NCBI GenBank assembly: GCA_023259065.1
Contig: JAHFQY010000018.1
Location: 1-49,944 of the forward strand
Source of the DNA: Nitrosomonadales bacterium
GTDB lineage: Bacteria > Pseudomonadota > Gammaproteobacteria > Burkholderiales > Gallionellaceae
Direction of reading: 5' to 3'
Length of the DNA: 49,944 nt
This document shows, piece by piece, positions 35,489 through 43,571 of the stretch. The position numbers were made by a program, and so were the translations under genes. Every line of letters begins with the position of its first letter. Positions within the stretch are counted from its first letter, which is position 1. Under the pieces are notes generated by a model. The model was not told where the DNA came from and searched no databases. It was given only the letters and a program-made list of their open reading frames with translations.

Positions 35489-35755
35489 TCTGCGGCGCCT
35501 ATGGTGGGATACTATTGCGCTGGAAACGGTGCGGCCTAACAGTTATTAGACTGCCCCATCGGCCAGTATTATTAAAATTAGTGAAGCGTGCATATCTGCC
35601 TGCTCTGGCATGTCCGCGCTACCTCGCAAAACAGACTGGTTATGATTTATTTCTACCGGGCTGCGTGGCACGAACAGACTTTCATGCGCACATTCTATCA
35701 GTCATTAAGATGTCTGCTTCTTCCCCTTGGCATGTTGCAGGGTGCTCCGGGTTTC
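35489..35755. other. Non-coding stretch beside the lone nuclease-like gene
   Basis: The 267 bases contain AT-rich pieces (AGTATTATTAAAATTAG near 35564) and no supported gene. It likely holds the promoter of the nuclease-like gene and the end of the anaerobic RNR operon. Confidence 0.4.
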
Positions 35756-36472
35756 CTAGGCGCGGCGCACTGAGAAGGTTTCAAACATGGCGCCGATGCG
35801 CTCACTCAGCGCTTCATCCAGCAGCTCCTTATGTGGATACGAGCTGATGTGCTCGTTGGCGCAGCCTTGGGGGCGGAACTCTTGCAGCACGTAATGGCGA
35901 ATACCCAGGTCGCGCAGCTCCTCGGCCAGTTGCAGCAATGATTCCTGAGTGTGGAACAGCGGATGCACCGTGGTGCGGAATTCGCAGGCCACGCCGCTGT
36001 CCAGCAGCAGGCGGGTGCTGGCCCTGGCTTTTTCTCCGCTTCCCGGCGTGCCGGTTATTTTGTCGTAGTCCGCAAAACCAGCCTTGATATCCATACCCAC
36101 CCAGGATAGCTGCGGCAGCACACTGCCGAGGCGGGCGGGATAAGAGCCGCCGGTGTGCAGGCCGATCCTGAAGCCGAGGTCGCGCACCTCGTTGATGGCA
36201 GCTTGCAGCTCGCTTTGCAGGGTGGGCTCACCACCGCTGAAAACGACTGCATCCAGCAGGCCGCGGCGGCGATGCAGAAAATTCATGACGTCTGACCAAT
36301 GCAATGGCGCGTCGCCGTGGCGGGGAATCAGGTGCGGGTTGTGGCAGTAGTCGCAGCGCCAGGAGCAGCCCTGGCAGAACACTACAGCCGACAGGCAGCC
36401 GGGATAGTCGGTGCTGGTGAGCGGCGTGAGGCCGCCGACTTCAAGTTGCGAAAAATTCAAGACTGGGCTCAC
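35756..36472 (-). CDS. nrdG: Anaerobic ribonucleotide reductase activating protein
   Basis: A 238-residue radical SAM activase. The motif CSWRCDYC in FCQGCSWRCDYCHNP binds the 4Fe-4S cluster and SAM; TDYPGCLSAVVFCQGC upstream is typical of the NrdG/PFL-activase group. FSGGEPTLQ follows. It makes the glycyl radical on the reductase. It is the third gene of a minus-strand operon: NrdD, the 64-residue glycyl-radical protein, then NrdG (34 bp after that gene). Confidence 0.93.
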   Translation of the reverse strand: MSPVLNFSQLEVGGLTPLTSTDYPGCLSAVVFCQGCSWRCDYCHNPHLIPRHGDAPLHWSDVMNFLHRRRGLLDAVVFSGGEPTLQSELQAAINEVRDLGFRIGLHTGGSYPARLGSVLPQLSWVGMDIKAGFADYDKITGTPGSGEKARASTRLLLDSGVACEFRTTVHPLFHTQESLLQLAEELRDLGIRHYVLQEFRPQGCANEHISSYPHKELLDEALSERIGAMFETFSVRRA

Positions 36473-36506
36473 AACAGGCGCAAGGATTTTTTGTGCCTGA
36501 AATTTT

Positions 36507-36701
36507 TCAGGAGGCCAGATTGGCGCAGCTTTCCTGGAAGAACCTGCGCTCCTGGTGCTCGCCTTTCTTGCCGATGTTGAAAGAAGTCACCGGGCGGTGG
36601 TAGCCCATGACGCGGGTCCACACTTCGCAGGGCTGGCGCTCTGCGTCGCTCAGAAAAATTTCATTGCTATCGAGTTGGGCCTGCTGGGCTATATCGTTCA
36701 T
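36507..36701 (-). CDS. Small glycyl-radical protein of the class III ribonucleotide reductase
   Basis: A 64-residue protein. WTRVMGYHRPVTSFNIGKKG (28-47) matches the C-terminal glycyl-radical loop of class III RNR (R-V-x-G-Y then N-x-G-K), with Gly33 as the radical site. In standard NrdD this loop is the last part of the large subunit; here it is a separate gene with its own AGGAG site and ATG, 27 bp after the stop of the large gene. It is followed by nrdG. It would have to assemble with the large subunit to give activity. Confidence 0.85.
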   Translation of the reverse strand: MNDIAQQAQLDSNEIFLSDAERQPCEVWTRVMGYHRPVTSFNIGKKGEHQERRFFQESCANLAS

Positions 36702-36728
36702 GGTTTTTCTCCTGTTTGCGGGGTTGGT

Positions 36729-38771
36729 TTAGGCTGCGAGTTTCTTGCGTTTCTCGGCCAGAATATCCTGGTCACATTTCGGGCAGAACTTGTGTTCACC
36801 CTCGATATAACCGTGCGTGGGGCAGATCGAGAAAGTCGGCGTGATGGTGATGTAGGGCTGGCTGAAGCGCTCCAGCGAACGGCGCACCAGGGCCTTGCAG
36901 GCTGCTGCACTGGTGACGCGCTCGCTCATGTACAGGTGCAGCACGGTGCCGCCGGTGTATTTGCGCTGCAACTCTTCCTGCCGCTCCAGCGCTTCGAACG
37001 GGTCGTCGGTGAAGCCCACCGGCAATTGCGAGGAGTTGGTGTAGTAAGGCATTTCCCGGCTGCCGGCCTGGATGATGTCGGCAAAGCGCTTGCGGTCTTC
37101 CTTGGCGAAGCGGTAGGTGGTGCCTTCCGCCGGCGTGGCTTCCAGGTTGTACATGTGGCTGGTTTCTTCCTGGAAGGCGATCATCCTGGCGCGCACGTGG
37201 TCGAGCAGGCGCACGGCAAACTGGTGGCCGTATTCCGTGGTGATGTCGTGTTCGTCGTTGGTGAAGTTGCGCACCATTTCGTTGATGCCATTCACGCCCA
37301 GGGTGGAGAAATGGTTGCGCAGCGTGCTGAGGTAGCGCTTGGTGTAGGGGAACAGCCCCGCATCCATATGGCGCTGGATCACCTTGCGCTTGATCTCCAA
37401 GCTGTTCTTGCCGATCTCCAGCAGTTCGTCGAGGCGCGCCAGCATCGCGTCTTCATTGCCCTGATACAGGTAACCGAGGCGCGCGCAGTTGATGGTGACC
37501 ACGCCCACCGAGCCGGTCTGCTCGGCGCTGCCGAACAGGCCGTTGCCGCGCTTGAGCAGCTCGCGCAGGTCGAGCTGCAGGCGGCAGCACATCGAGCGCA
37601 CCATGTTGGGCTTCAGTTCCGAATTGATGAAATTCTGGAAGTAGGGCAGGCCGTATTTCGCGGTCATCTCGAACAGCAGGGTGGCGTTTTCCGATTCCCA
37701 CGGGAAATCCGGCGTCATGTTGTAGGTCGGGATGGGGAAGGTGAACACGCGTCCCTTGGAATCTCCCCTGGTCATCACCTCGATGTAGGCGCGGTTGATC
37801 ATGTCCATCTCGGCCTGCAGCTCGCCATAGGTAAACGGCATGGCCTCGCCGCCGATCAGCGGCACCTGTTCGCGCAGGTCTTCCGGGCACACCCAGTCGA
37901 AGGTCAGGTTGGTGAACGGCGTCTGCGTGCCCCAGCGCGACGGCACGTTGAGGTTGTAGATCAGTTCCTGGATGTATTGCCTGACCTGGGCATATGGCAG
38001 CTTGTCGTTGCGGATGAAGGGCGCCATATAGGTATCGAAGGATGAGAACGCCTGCGCGCCGGCCCATTCATTCTGCAGGGTGCCGAGGAAGTTGACGATC
38101 TGGCCGACGGCAGAAGACATGTGCTTGGGCGGACCGGCCTCAACCTTGCCCGGCACGCCGTTGAGCCCTTCGTTGAGCAGGGTGCGCAGCGACCAGCCGG
38201 CGCAATAACCAGCCAGCATGTCGAGGTCATGCACGTGGATGTCGCCCTCGCGGTGCGCCACACCCACTTCCGGCGGGTAGACATGATTGAGCCAGTAGTT
38301 GGCCACCACCTTGCCGGAAACGTTGAGGATCAGTCCGCCCAGGCTGTAGCCCTGGTTGGCATTGGCGTTGACGCGCCAGTCCATCTGATCGAGGTATTCA
38401 TTGATCGAGCTTTCCACATCCACCACGGTCTTGCGGTCCTGGCGCAGCTTGGTGTGCTGTTCGCGGTAAACGATGTAGGCGCGGGCGGTCTTGAGGTGGT
38501 TGGCCGAGATCAGCACCTGTTCGACCGCATCCTGGATTTTTTCGATTTGGGGAGGCTCGGAGCGGAATTTGTGGATCAGCACCTTGACCACCTGGGCGGT
38601 GAGCAGGAAAGCCTCGTTGGCATCGAGCTCGCCGGTGGCGGCGCCTGCGCGCTGGATGGCAGAACGGATTTTGTCCGAGTCGAAAGGGGCCAGGGTATTG
38701 TCACGTTTGATGACGCCCTTGATGAGGGTTGCTAAATTTGTGTTGCTGCCTTCCGACTGGTTTTCCCTCAT
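36729..38771 (-). CDS. nrdD: Anaerobic ribonucleoside-triphosphate reductase, large part
   Basis: A 680-residue class III reductase. An N-terminal ATP-cone (about 14-110: IKRDNTLAPFDSDKIRSAIQ) is followed by the catalytic barrel (MCCRLQLDL, VTINCARLGYLYQG) and a zinc site near the end: Cys650-x-x-His653 and Cys663-x-x-Cys666. The protein ends at KKLAA with no glycyl-radical RVxGY loop, which is on the next gene. It resembles the Bdellovibrio-type NrdD subgroup (TIGR02827). It works without oxygen to make dNTPs, with NrdG as activase. Confidence 0.94.
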   Translation of the reverse strand: MRENQSEGSNTNLATLIKGVIKRDNTLAPFDSDKIRSAIQRAGAATGELDANEAFLLTAQVVKVLIHKFRSEPPQIEKIQDAVEQVLISANHLKTARAYIVYREQHTKLRQDRKTVVDVESSINEYLDQMDWRVNANANQGYSLGGLILNVSGKVVANYWLNHVYPPEVGVAHREGDIHVHDLDMLAGYCAGWSLRTLLNEGLNGVPGKVEAGPPKHMSSAVGQIVNFLGTLQNEWAGAQAFSSFDTYMAPFIRNDKLPYAQVRQYIQELIYNLNVPSRWGTQTPFTNLTFDWVCPEDLREQVPLIGGEAMPFTYGELQAEMDMINRAYIEVMTRGDSKGRVFTFPIPTYNMTPDFPWESENATLLFEMTAKYGLPYFQNFINSELKPNMVRSMCCRLQLDLRELLKRGNGLFGSAEQTGSVGVVTINCARLGYLYQGNEDAMLARLDELLEIGKNSLEIKRKVIQRHMDAGLFPYTKRYLSTLRNHFSTLGVNGINEMVRNFTNDEHDITTEYGHQFAVRLLDHVRARMIAFQEETSHMYNLEATPAEGTTYRFAKEDRKRFADIIQAGSREMPYYTNSSQLPVGFTDDPFEALERQEELQRKYTGGTVLHLYMSERVTSAAACKALVRRSLERFSQPYITITPTFSICPTHGYIEGEHKFCPKCDQDILAEKRKKLAA

Positions 38772-38847
38772 TGCATTCTCCCTGTTCGTTTTAGTTCGAT
38801 TTGCTTGAAACCCAGGTTTTCGGCATTAAGTTGACAAATGTCGGAAA

Positions 38848-38913
38848 CCACAAGATGTTGTGTTGTTCGGTGCAGTATTACCCATCTAATTGTGGTGCGT
38901 CAAGATATTGCTG
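38848..38913 (-). promoter_or_regulatory. Two NrdR-box-like palindromes upstream of nrdD
   Basis: CACAAGATGTTGTG (38849-38862) is a palindromic match to the NrdR box ACACAAnATnTTGTGT. A second, weaker copy TCAAGATATTGCT lies at 38900-38912. Centres are 50 bp apart, near five helical turns; the usual pair is about 31 bp apart. They lie about 80-140 bp upstream of the start. Repression by NrdR is inferred. Confidence 0.55.
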
Positions 38914-39070
38914 TGTTGTGGCGGGTAATGCGCTTGAGCTGCAATTTATGCTCAATCAGCTCAATGCCGGGCAGTGCAATCCTGTCCGGGTTAAATCGTT
39001 GTGTATATTTCCTGGTGCTGTGTTGTGCTGTATGAAGGTGTAACATAGGCCTGCACATTAAGGAGATGGT

Positions 39071-40243
39071 ATGGCTTTCACGCTAGACAGTAAGCGCTTA
39101 TTCAGGTTTGCAAGGTGGGGTGTTATTTTGTTTGCAGCTGCCGCAGTGCTTGCAGCGATAGGGTATTTCTCGCGCTCCATGCCGGTGTCGGTGACCTTGG
39201 TGAAAGTGGAGCGCGGCTTGGTCGAGGCCAGTGTCAGCAACACCCGTGCGGGCACGGTCAAGGCCTGCCGCCGCGCCAAGATGTCGCCCCCGGCCGGCGG
39301 GCAGATTTCCCGCCTGCTGGTAAAAAAAGGCCAGCGTGTGCGTGTCGGTGAAGTGTTGCTGGAGTTGTGGCACAAGGATCTGCATGCGCAGGAAGAACTG
39401 GCGCAGGATCAGCTGGCGTCGGCCAGCAGCCATGCGCAAGAGGCCTGTGCCATGGCGGCTGCAGCGCAGCGTGACGCCGAGCGCGCACGCCAGTTGCGGG
39501 AGCAGGGCTTTATCTCGTCGCAGCAGCTGGATCGCACGCTTACCGATGCCAGTGCGCGTCAGGCTGGTTGCGATGCGGCACGCAGCGACATTGAGCAGGG
39601 CAAGGCGCGCATCGATGTGGCGCGTGCCAGCCTGGAGCGCATGACGCTGCGCGCCCCCTTCAGCGGCATTGTGGCGGATATCAGCGGCGAGCTGGGCGAG
39701 TACGCCACGCCCTCGCCGCCGGGCATACCCACCCTGCCGGCAATCGACCTCATAGACGACAGCTGCATGTTCGTGAGCGCGCCCATAGACGAGGTGGATG
39801 CCGCCGTGGTCAAGGTGGGGCAAGCCAGCCGCATCACCCTGGACGCAATCAAGGGAAAAAATTTCCCGGGCAAGGTGAAACGCATTGCGCCCTATGTGCT
39901 GGACCTGGAAAAGCAGGCGCGCACGGTTGAAGTTGAAGTGGTGTTCAGCGAATTGCCGAAAGACGAGAGCTTGCTGGTGGGTTACAGCGCCGATATTGAA
40001 ATCGTGCACAAGGTGCGTGAACAGGTGCTGCGCATTCCCACGCAGACACTGCTGGAAGGCAAGCGGGTATTGCTTTACCGGGCGGATGGCATGCTGGAAG
40101 AGCGCGTGGTGAGCACCGGGCTGGCCAACTGGCAATACACCGAAATTCTCTCCGGCCTGAACGAGGGCGAACAGATCGTGTCATCGCTGGATCGCGCGGG
40201 GGTGAAGGCCGGCGTCAAGGTACAGCCGGAAGCCGGGAAGTAA
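39071..40243 (+). CDS. Periplasmic adaptor of an ABC efflux system (MacA/HlyD-like)
   Basis: A 390-residue membrane-fusion protein. It has one N-terminal membrane anchor (residues about 15-33, VILFAAAAVLAAIGYFS), a biotinyl-lipoyl-like half-motif (SPPAGGQISRLLVKKGQRVRVGEVLLEL), a coiled-coil of about 90 residues, then the second lipoyl half (LRAPFSGIVADISGELGEY). It would link inner-membrane permeases to an outer-membrane channel. AAGGAG precedes the start. The ATPase and two permeases follow downstream. Cargo is unknown. Confidence 0.93.
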   Translation: MAFTLDSKRLFRFARWGVILFAAAAVLAAIGYFSRSMPVSVTLVKVERGLVEASVSNTRAGTVKACRRAKMSPPAGGQISRLLVKKGQRVRVGEVLLELWHKDLHAQEELAQDQLASASSHAQEACAMAAAAQRDAERARQLREQGFISSQQLDRTLTDASARQAGCDAARSDIEQGKARIDVARASLERMTLRAPFSGIVADISGELGEYATPSPPGIPTLPAIDLIDDSCMFVSAPIDEVDAAVVKVGQASRITLDAIKGKNFPGKVKRIAPYVLDLEKQARTVEVEVVFSELPKDESLLVGYSADIEIVHKVREQVLRIPTQTLLEGKRVLLYRADGMLEERVVSTGLANWQYTEILSGLNEGEQIVSSLDRAGVKAGVKVQPEAGK

Positions 40244-40250
40244 TGCGAAA

Positions 40251-40338
40251 GGTGAAATGTGAAACGTGATGCCCACCCGGCGCTGCGCACCACCCTCCCC
40301 GCCGGGAGGGGCGGGGGTTTTTACGTTTCACTTTTCAC
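40251..40338. repeat. Inverted-repeat element with a GC hairpin, possible terminator
   Basis: GTGAAATGTGAAACGT (40252-40267) and ACGTTTCACTTTTCAC (40323-40338) pair with 15 of 16 matches. Between them is a GC-rich hairpin CTCCCCGCCGGGAG followed by GGGGGTTTTT. Short GTGAAA/TTTCAC units continue on the right. It lies between the adaptor and ATPase genes and could weaken transcription into the ATPase. Confidence 0.65.
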
Positions 40339-40365
40339 TTCTCACTTTTCACGAGTCTTGTTCAA

Positions 40366-41046
40366 ATGATCGAGTTCAATGATGTCAGCCGCAGCTTCAC
40401 GGTTGGCGACCAGCAGGTGCAGGCGCTGCGCAATATCAACCTGACCCTGGGCGCCGGCGAATATGTTTCCATCATGGGGCCGTCCGGCTCCGGCAAATCC
40501 ACCCTGCTCAATCTGATCGGCCTGCTGGACAGGCCCAGCTCCGGTGTCTACAAGCTCGACGGCATGGATGTCACCAAGCTGGATGACGAGCAGCAGGCGC
40601 GGGTCAGGCGCGAGAAGGTGGGCTTCGTGTTCCAGTCGTTTCACCTGGTGCCGCGTTTGACTGCGGCGATGAACATCGAGCTGCCGCTGATCCTGGCGGG
40701 CGTGGCGGCAGAGGAACGCAAGCTGCGCGTGCAGAAGCTGCTGCAAAATTACGGCCTGGCTGACCGTGCCGACCACAGGCCAGACCAGCTTTCCGGCGGG
40801 CAGCGCCAGCGCGTGGCGATCGCGCGCGCCACCATCATGCAGCCCAGCGTGCTGCTGGCAGACGAGCCCACCGGCAATCTCGACCGCACCACCGGCTGGG
40901 AGGTGCTGAAGCTGCTGGAAGGTTTGCTGGATCAGGGTATCACCCTGGTCGTGGTGACCCATGACGCCGAGATCGGCGCACGCGCCAAGCGCCAGATCCA
41001 CACGCTGGACGGACGCATAATATCCGATGCACAACGCAACTCATGA
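40366..41046 (+). CDS. ABC transporter ATPase (MacB/LolD-type)
   Basis: A 226-residue ATPase. It has Walker [10 protein letters not shown], a Q-loop [14 protein letters not shown], signature [14 protein letters not shown], Walker [13 protein letters not shown] and H-loop VVVTHD, all intact. The LolD/MacB subgroup is shown by the [15 protein letters not shown] region. It powers the two permeases encoded next, the first of which starts 4 bp before its stop codon. There is a separate adaptor upstream. Confidence 0.96.
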   Translation: MIEFNDVSRSFTVGDQQVQALRNINLTLGAGEYVSIMGPSGSGKSTLLNLIGLLDRPSSGVYKLDGMDVTKLDDEQQARVRREKVGFVFQSFHLVPRLTAAMNIELPLILAGVAAEERKLRVQKLLQNYGLADRADHRPDQLSGGQRQRVAIARATIMQPSVLLADEPTGNLDRTTGWEVLKLLEGLLDQGITLVVVTHDAEIGARAKRQIHTLDGRIISDAQRNS

Positions 41047-42251
41047 AACTCTCCGACACCCTGCAATTCGCCTCCGGCAGCCTGCGCGGCAGCCCGACGC
41101 GCACCTTGCTGATGATGCTGGCGATGTCTATAGGCGTGGCTGCCGTGGTGGTGCTTACCGCACTGGGTGAGGGCGCGCGCCGCTATGTGATCAATCAATT
41201 TTCTTCGCTGGGCACCAATCTCGTTATCGTGCTGCCGGGGCGCACCGAAACGGCGGGACTGGGGCCGGGCATGCTGCTGGGGCAGATTCCGCGCGAGATT
41301 TCGCTGGACGATGCCGGGGCGATTCTGCGCAGCACCGCCGTCAAGCGCATCGCGCCGTTGACCGTCGGTTCCGCCACGCTGTCGCGCGACGCGCTGAACC
41401 GTGAGGTGGTGGTGCTGGGCTCCACTGCGGACTTGCTGGAAGTGCGCCACATGAATATCGGCCTGGGCAAATTCCTGCCGCCGGGCGACATCCACGAGAG
41501 CGCCTCGGTGTGTGTGCTGGGCAACCAGATGAAGCGTGAGCTGTTTGGCAACGAGCAGGCGGTGGGACAGTGGATCAGGCTGGGCGACCGGCGTTTCCGC
41601 GTCATCGGCGTGTTGGCGGCACAGGGGGAATCCATGGGCATGCGCACAGACGAACTGGTGATTGTGCCTGTCGCTTCTGCGCATCAGCTGTTCAACACCT
41701 CCGGACTGTTCCGCATCCTGATCGAAGCAAAGAACCGCGACAGCATCGAGCAGGCCAAGCATGATGCGGAAGAGATCATGTTCCAGCGCCACGGCGGCGA
41801 GAAGGATGTGACGGTGATCACGCAGGACGCGGTGCTCGCCACCTTTGACCGCATCCTCACCGCGCTCACCATGGCGGTGGGCGGCATCGCCGCGATCAGC
41901 CTGGCAGTGGCGGGCGTGCTGATCATGAACGTGATGCTGATTGCGGTGGCGCAGCGCGTCAAGGAGATCGGCCTGCTCAAGGCACTGGGCGCCCCGCCTG
42001 CGCAGATACGCCAGCTGTTCTTCGCCGAAGCGGCGCTGCTGTCCGGCATCGGCAGCATAGCCGGGCTGGCGCTGGGTTATGCCGGCAGCATGATCATCGG
42101 GCAGATATATCCCAGCCTGCCGGTGGCGCCGCCCTGGTGGGCGGTGCTCGCGGCCTTTGCCACGGCGCTGGGCACCGGCATCCTGTTCAGCGTGTGGCCC
42201 GCGCGGCGCGCGGCACGGCTTGATCCGGTGGCATCCCTGGCGGGCAGGTGA
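41043..42251 (+). CDS. ABC transporter permease 1 (MacB/FtsX-type)
   Basis: A 402-residue permease with one N-terminal membrane segment, a periplasmic domain of about 220 residues (MacB_PCD-type), and three membrane segments in the C-terminal FtsX domain (VKEIGLLKALGAPPAQIRQLFFAEA is the coupling region). It overlaps both neighbours by 4 bp, indicating a coupled operon. It is similar in length and layout to permease 2 and the two probably form a heterodimer. Confidence 0.93.
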   Translation: MKLSDTLQFASGSLRGSPTRTLLMMLAMSIGVAAVVVLTALGEGARRYVINQFSSLGTNLVIVLPGRTETAGLGPGMLLGQIPREISLDDAGAILRSTAVKRIAPLTVGSATLSRDALNREVVVLGSTADLLEVRHMNIGLGKFLPPGDIHESASVCVLGNQMKRELFGNEQAVGQWIRLGDRRFRVIGVLAAQGESMGMRTDELVIVPVASAHQLFNTSGLFRILIEAKNRDSIEQAKHDAEEIMFQRHGGEKDVTVITQDAVLATFDRILTALTMAVGGIAAISLAVAGVLIMNVMLIAVAQRVKEIGLLKALGAPPAQIRQLFFAEAALLSGIGSIAGLALGYAGSMIIGQIYPSLPVAPPWWAVLAAFATALGTGILFSVWPARRAARLDPVASLAGR

Positions 42252-43456
42252 CGGCCATGTTCTTTCGCGACTTCATCACGCTGGCCAGCTCCAGCTTCCT
42301 CACCTACCGCATGCGCAGTTTCCTCACCGGGCTGGGCATAGCCATCGGCATTGCGGCGGTCATTCTGCTTACCTCCATCGGCGAGGGTTTGCATCAATTT
42401 GTGTTGAATGAATTTTCGCAGTTTGGCACCAACATTGTTTCCATCCAGCCGGGCAAGACCCAGACCCAGGGCGGCAATATCGGCGTGCTGGGCTCGGTCA
42501 GGCAGCTCTCGCTGGCCGATGCCGAATCGCTGCGTCATCTGCCCTATGTGGAGAACGTCAATCCCAGCGTGATGGGCAACGCCGAGCTGCGTGCCAACGG
42601 CAAGACGCGCCGCACCACGGTGTTTGGCGAGGGGCGCGATTTTGCCAGTGCCTTTACCATGAAAGTGCAGAGCGGCAGTTTCTGGACCGACGAGGACAAC
42701 GAGCAGGCGCGTGCCTTTGTGGTGCTGGGCAGCAAGGTGCAGCAGGAGCTGTTTGCCGGGGAGAACCCGCTGGGCAGCTACCTGCGCGTGGGCGGGCAGC
42801 GCTATCGCGTGGTCGGGGTGATGGAGCCGAAAGGGCAGGTGCTGGGTCTGGATCTGGATGATTCCGTGTTTATCCCGGCCGCGCGTGCCATGGAGTTGCT
42901 CAACCGCCCGGGGCTGATCGAGGTGCAGGTGAGCTACCGCGCCAATGCCGACGTGAACGAGGTGATACGCCTGATTAGCGAACGCCTGAAGGAACGCCAC
43001 GGGCGCGAGGACTTCACCATCATCTCGCAGGAGCAGGCGCTGGAAGTGCTGGGCTCGGTGCTGGACGTCATCACCTTCGCCGTCGGCGCGCTGGGAGGCA
43101 TCTCGCTGCTGGTGGGCGCTGTCGGCATCCTCACCATCATGACCATGGCGGTGACCGAGCGCACCGCTGAAATCGGCCTGCTGCGCGCCCTGGGGGCGCG
43201 CGAACAACAGGTGCTGCTGCTGTTTCTGGGCGAGGCGATCATGCTCTCCGCCCTGGGGGGCGTGCTGGGATTGGCCATAGGCATAGGCATCGCGCAGGGT
43301 TTGCACGCACTGTTTCCGGCCATGCCGGTGCATACGCCCTGGTTCTTTGCCGTGCTGGCGGAGTGCAGCGCGGTGCTGATAGGCTTGATTGCCGGGGTCA
43401 TGCCCGCGCTGCGTGCGGCGCGCATGGATCCGGTGGAGGCCTTGCGCAGTGAATGA
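42248..43456 (+). CDS. ABC transporter permease 2 (MacB/FtsX-type)
   Basis: A 402-residue MacB-like permease with the same layout as permease 1: N-terminal membrane segment (FLTGLGIAIGIAAVILL), periplasmic domain, and a C-terminal FtsX domain (TERTAEIGLLRALGAREQQVLLLFLGEA). The start is GTG at 42248, overlapping the previous stop; ATG at 42257 is the alternative. It ends the transport operon and is followed by the kinase-like gene. Confidence 0.92.
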   Translation: MTAMFFRDFITLASSSFLTYRMRSFLTGLGIAIGIAAVILLTSIGEGLHQFVLNEFSQFGTNIVSIQPGKTQTQGGNIGVLGSVRQLSLADAESLRHLPYVENVNPSVMGNAELRANGKTRRTTVFGEGRDFASAFTMKVQSGSFWTDEDNEQARAFVVLGSKVQQELFAGENPLGSYLRVGGQRYRVVGVMEPKGQVLGLDLDDSVFIPAARAMELLNRPGLIEVQVSYRANADVNEVIRLISERLKERHGREDFTIISQEQALEVLGSVLDVITFAVGALGGISLLVGAVGILTIMTMAVTERTAEIGLLRALGAREQQVLLLFLGEAIMLSALGGVLGLAIGIGIAQGLHALFPAMPVHTPWFFAVLAECSAVLIGLIAGVMPALRAARMDPVEALRSE

Positions 43457-43571
43457 TCCGGGTTCACGGATCATGGATACACATATGCGGCATGCATGGT
43501 TTTCGTTGAAGCTTTACGCGTGCAATTTTTGCAGTAAACTCCTGACCATTCGACGACTGCTTTTTCAGCCA

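Noticed and set aside
36702-36728. Frameshift or nonsense mutation joining nrdD and the small glycyl protein
   Set aside because: The small gene has its own AGGAG, ATG and a 27-residue leader before the loop, so separate genes are more likely than a sequencing error.
36555-38045. 496-codon plus-strand frame opposite nrdD
   Set aside because: Antisense to the well-supported NrdD; no domain visible.
42077-43474. 465-codon minus-strand frame opposite ABC permease 2
   Set aside because: The plus strand encodes a clear MacB-type permease; the antisense product is His/Gln-rich with no recognisable fold.
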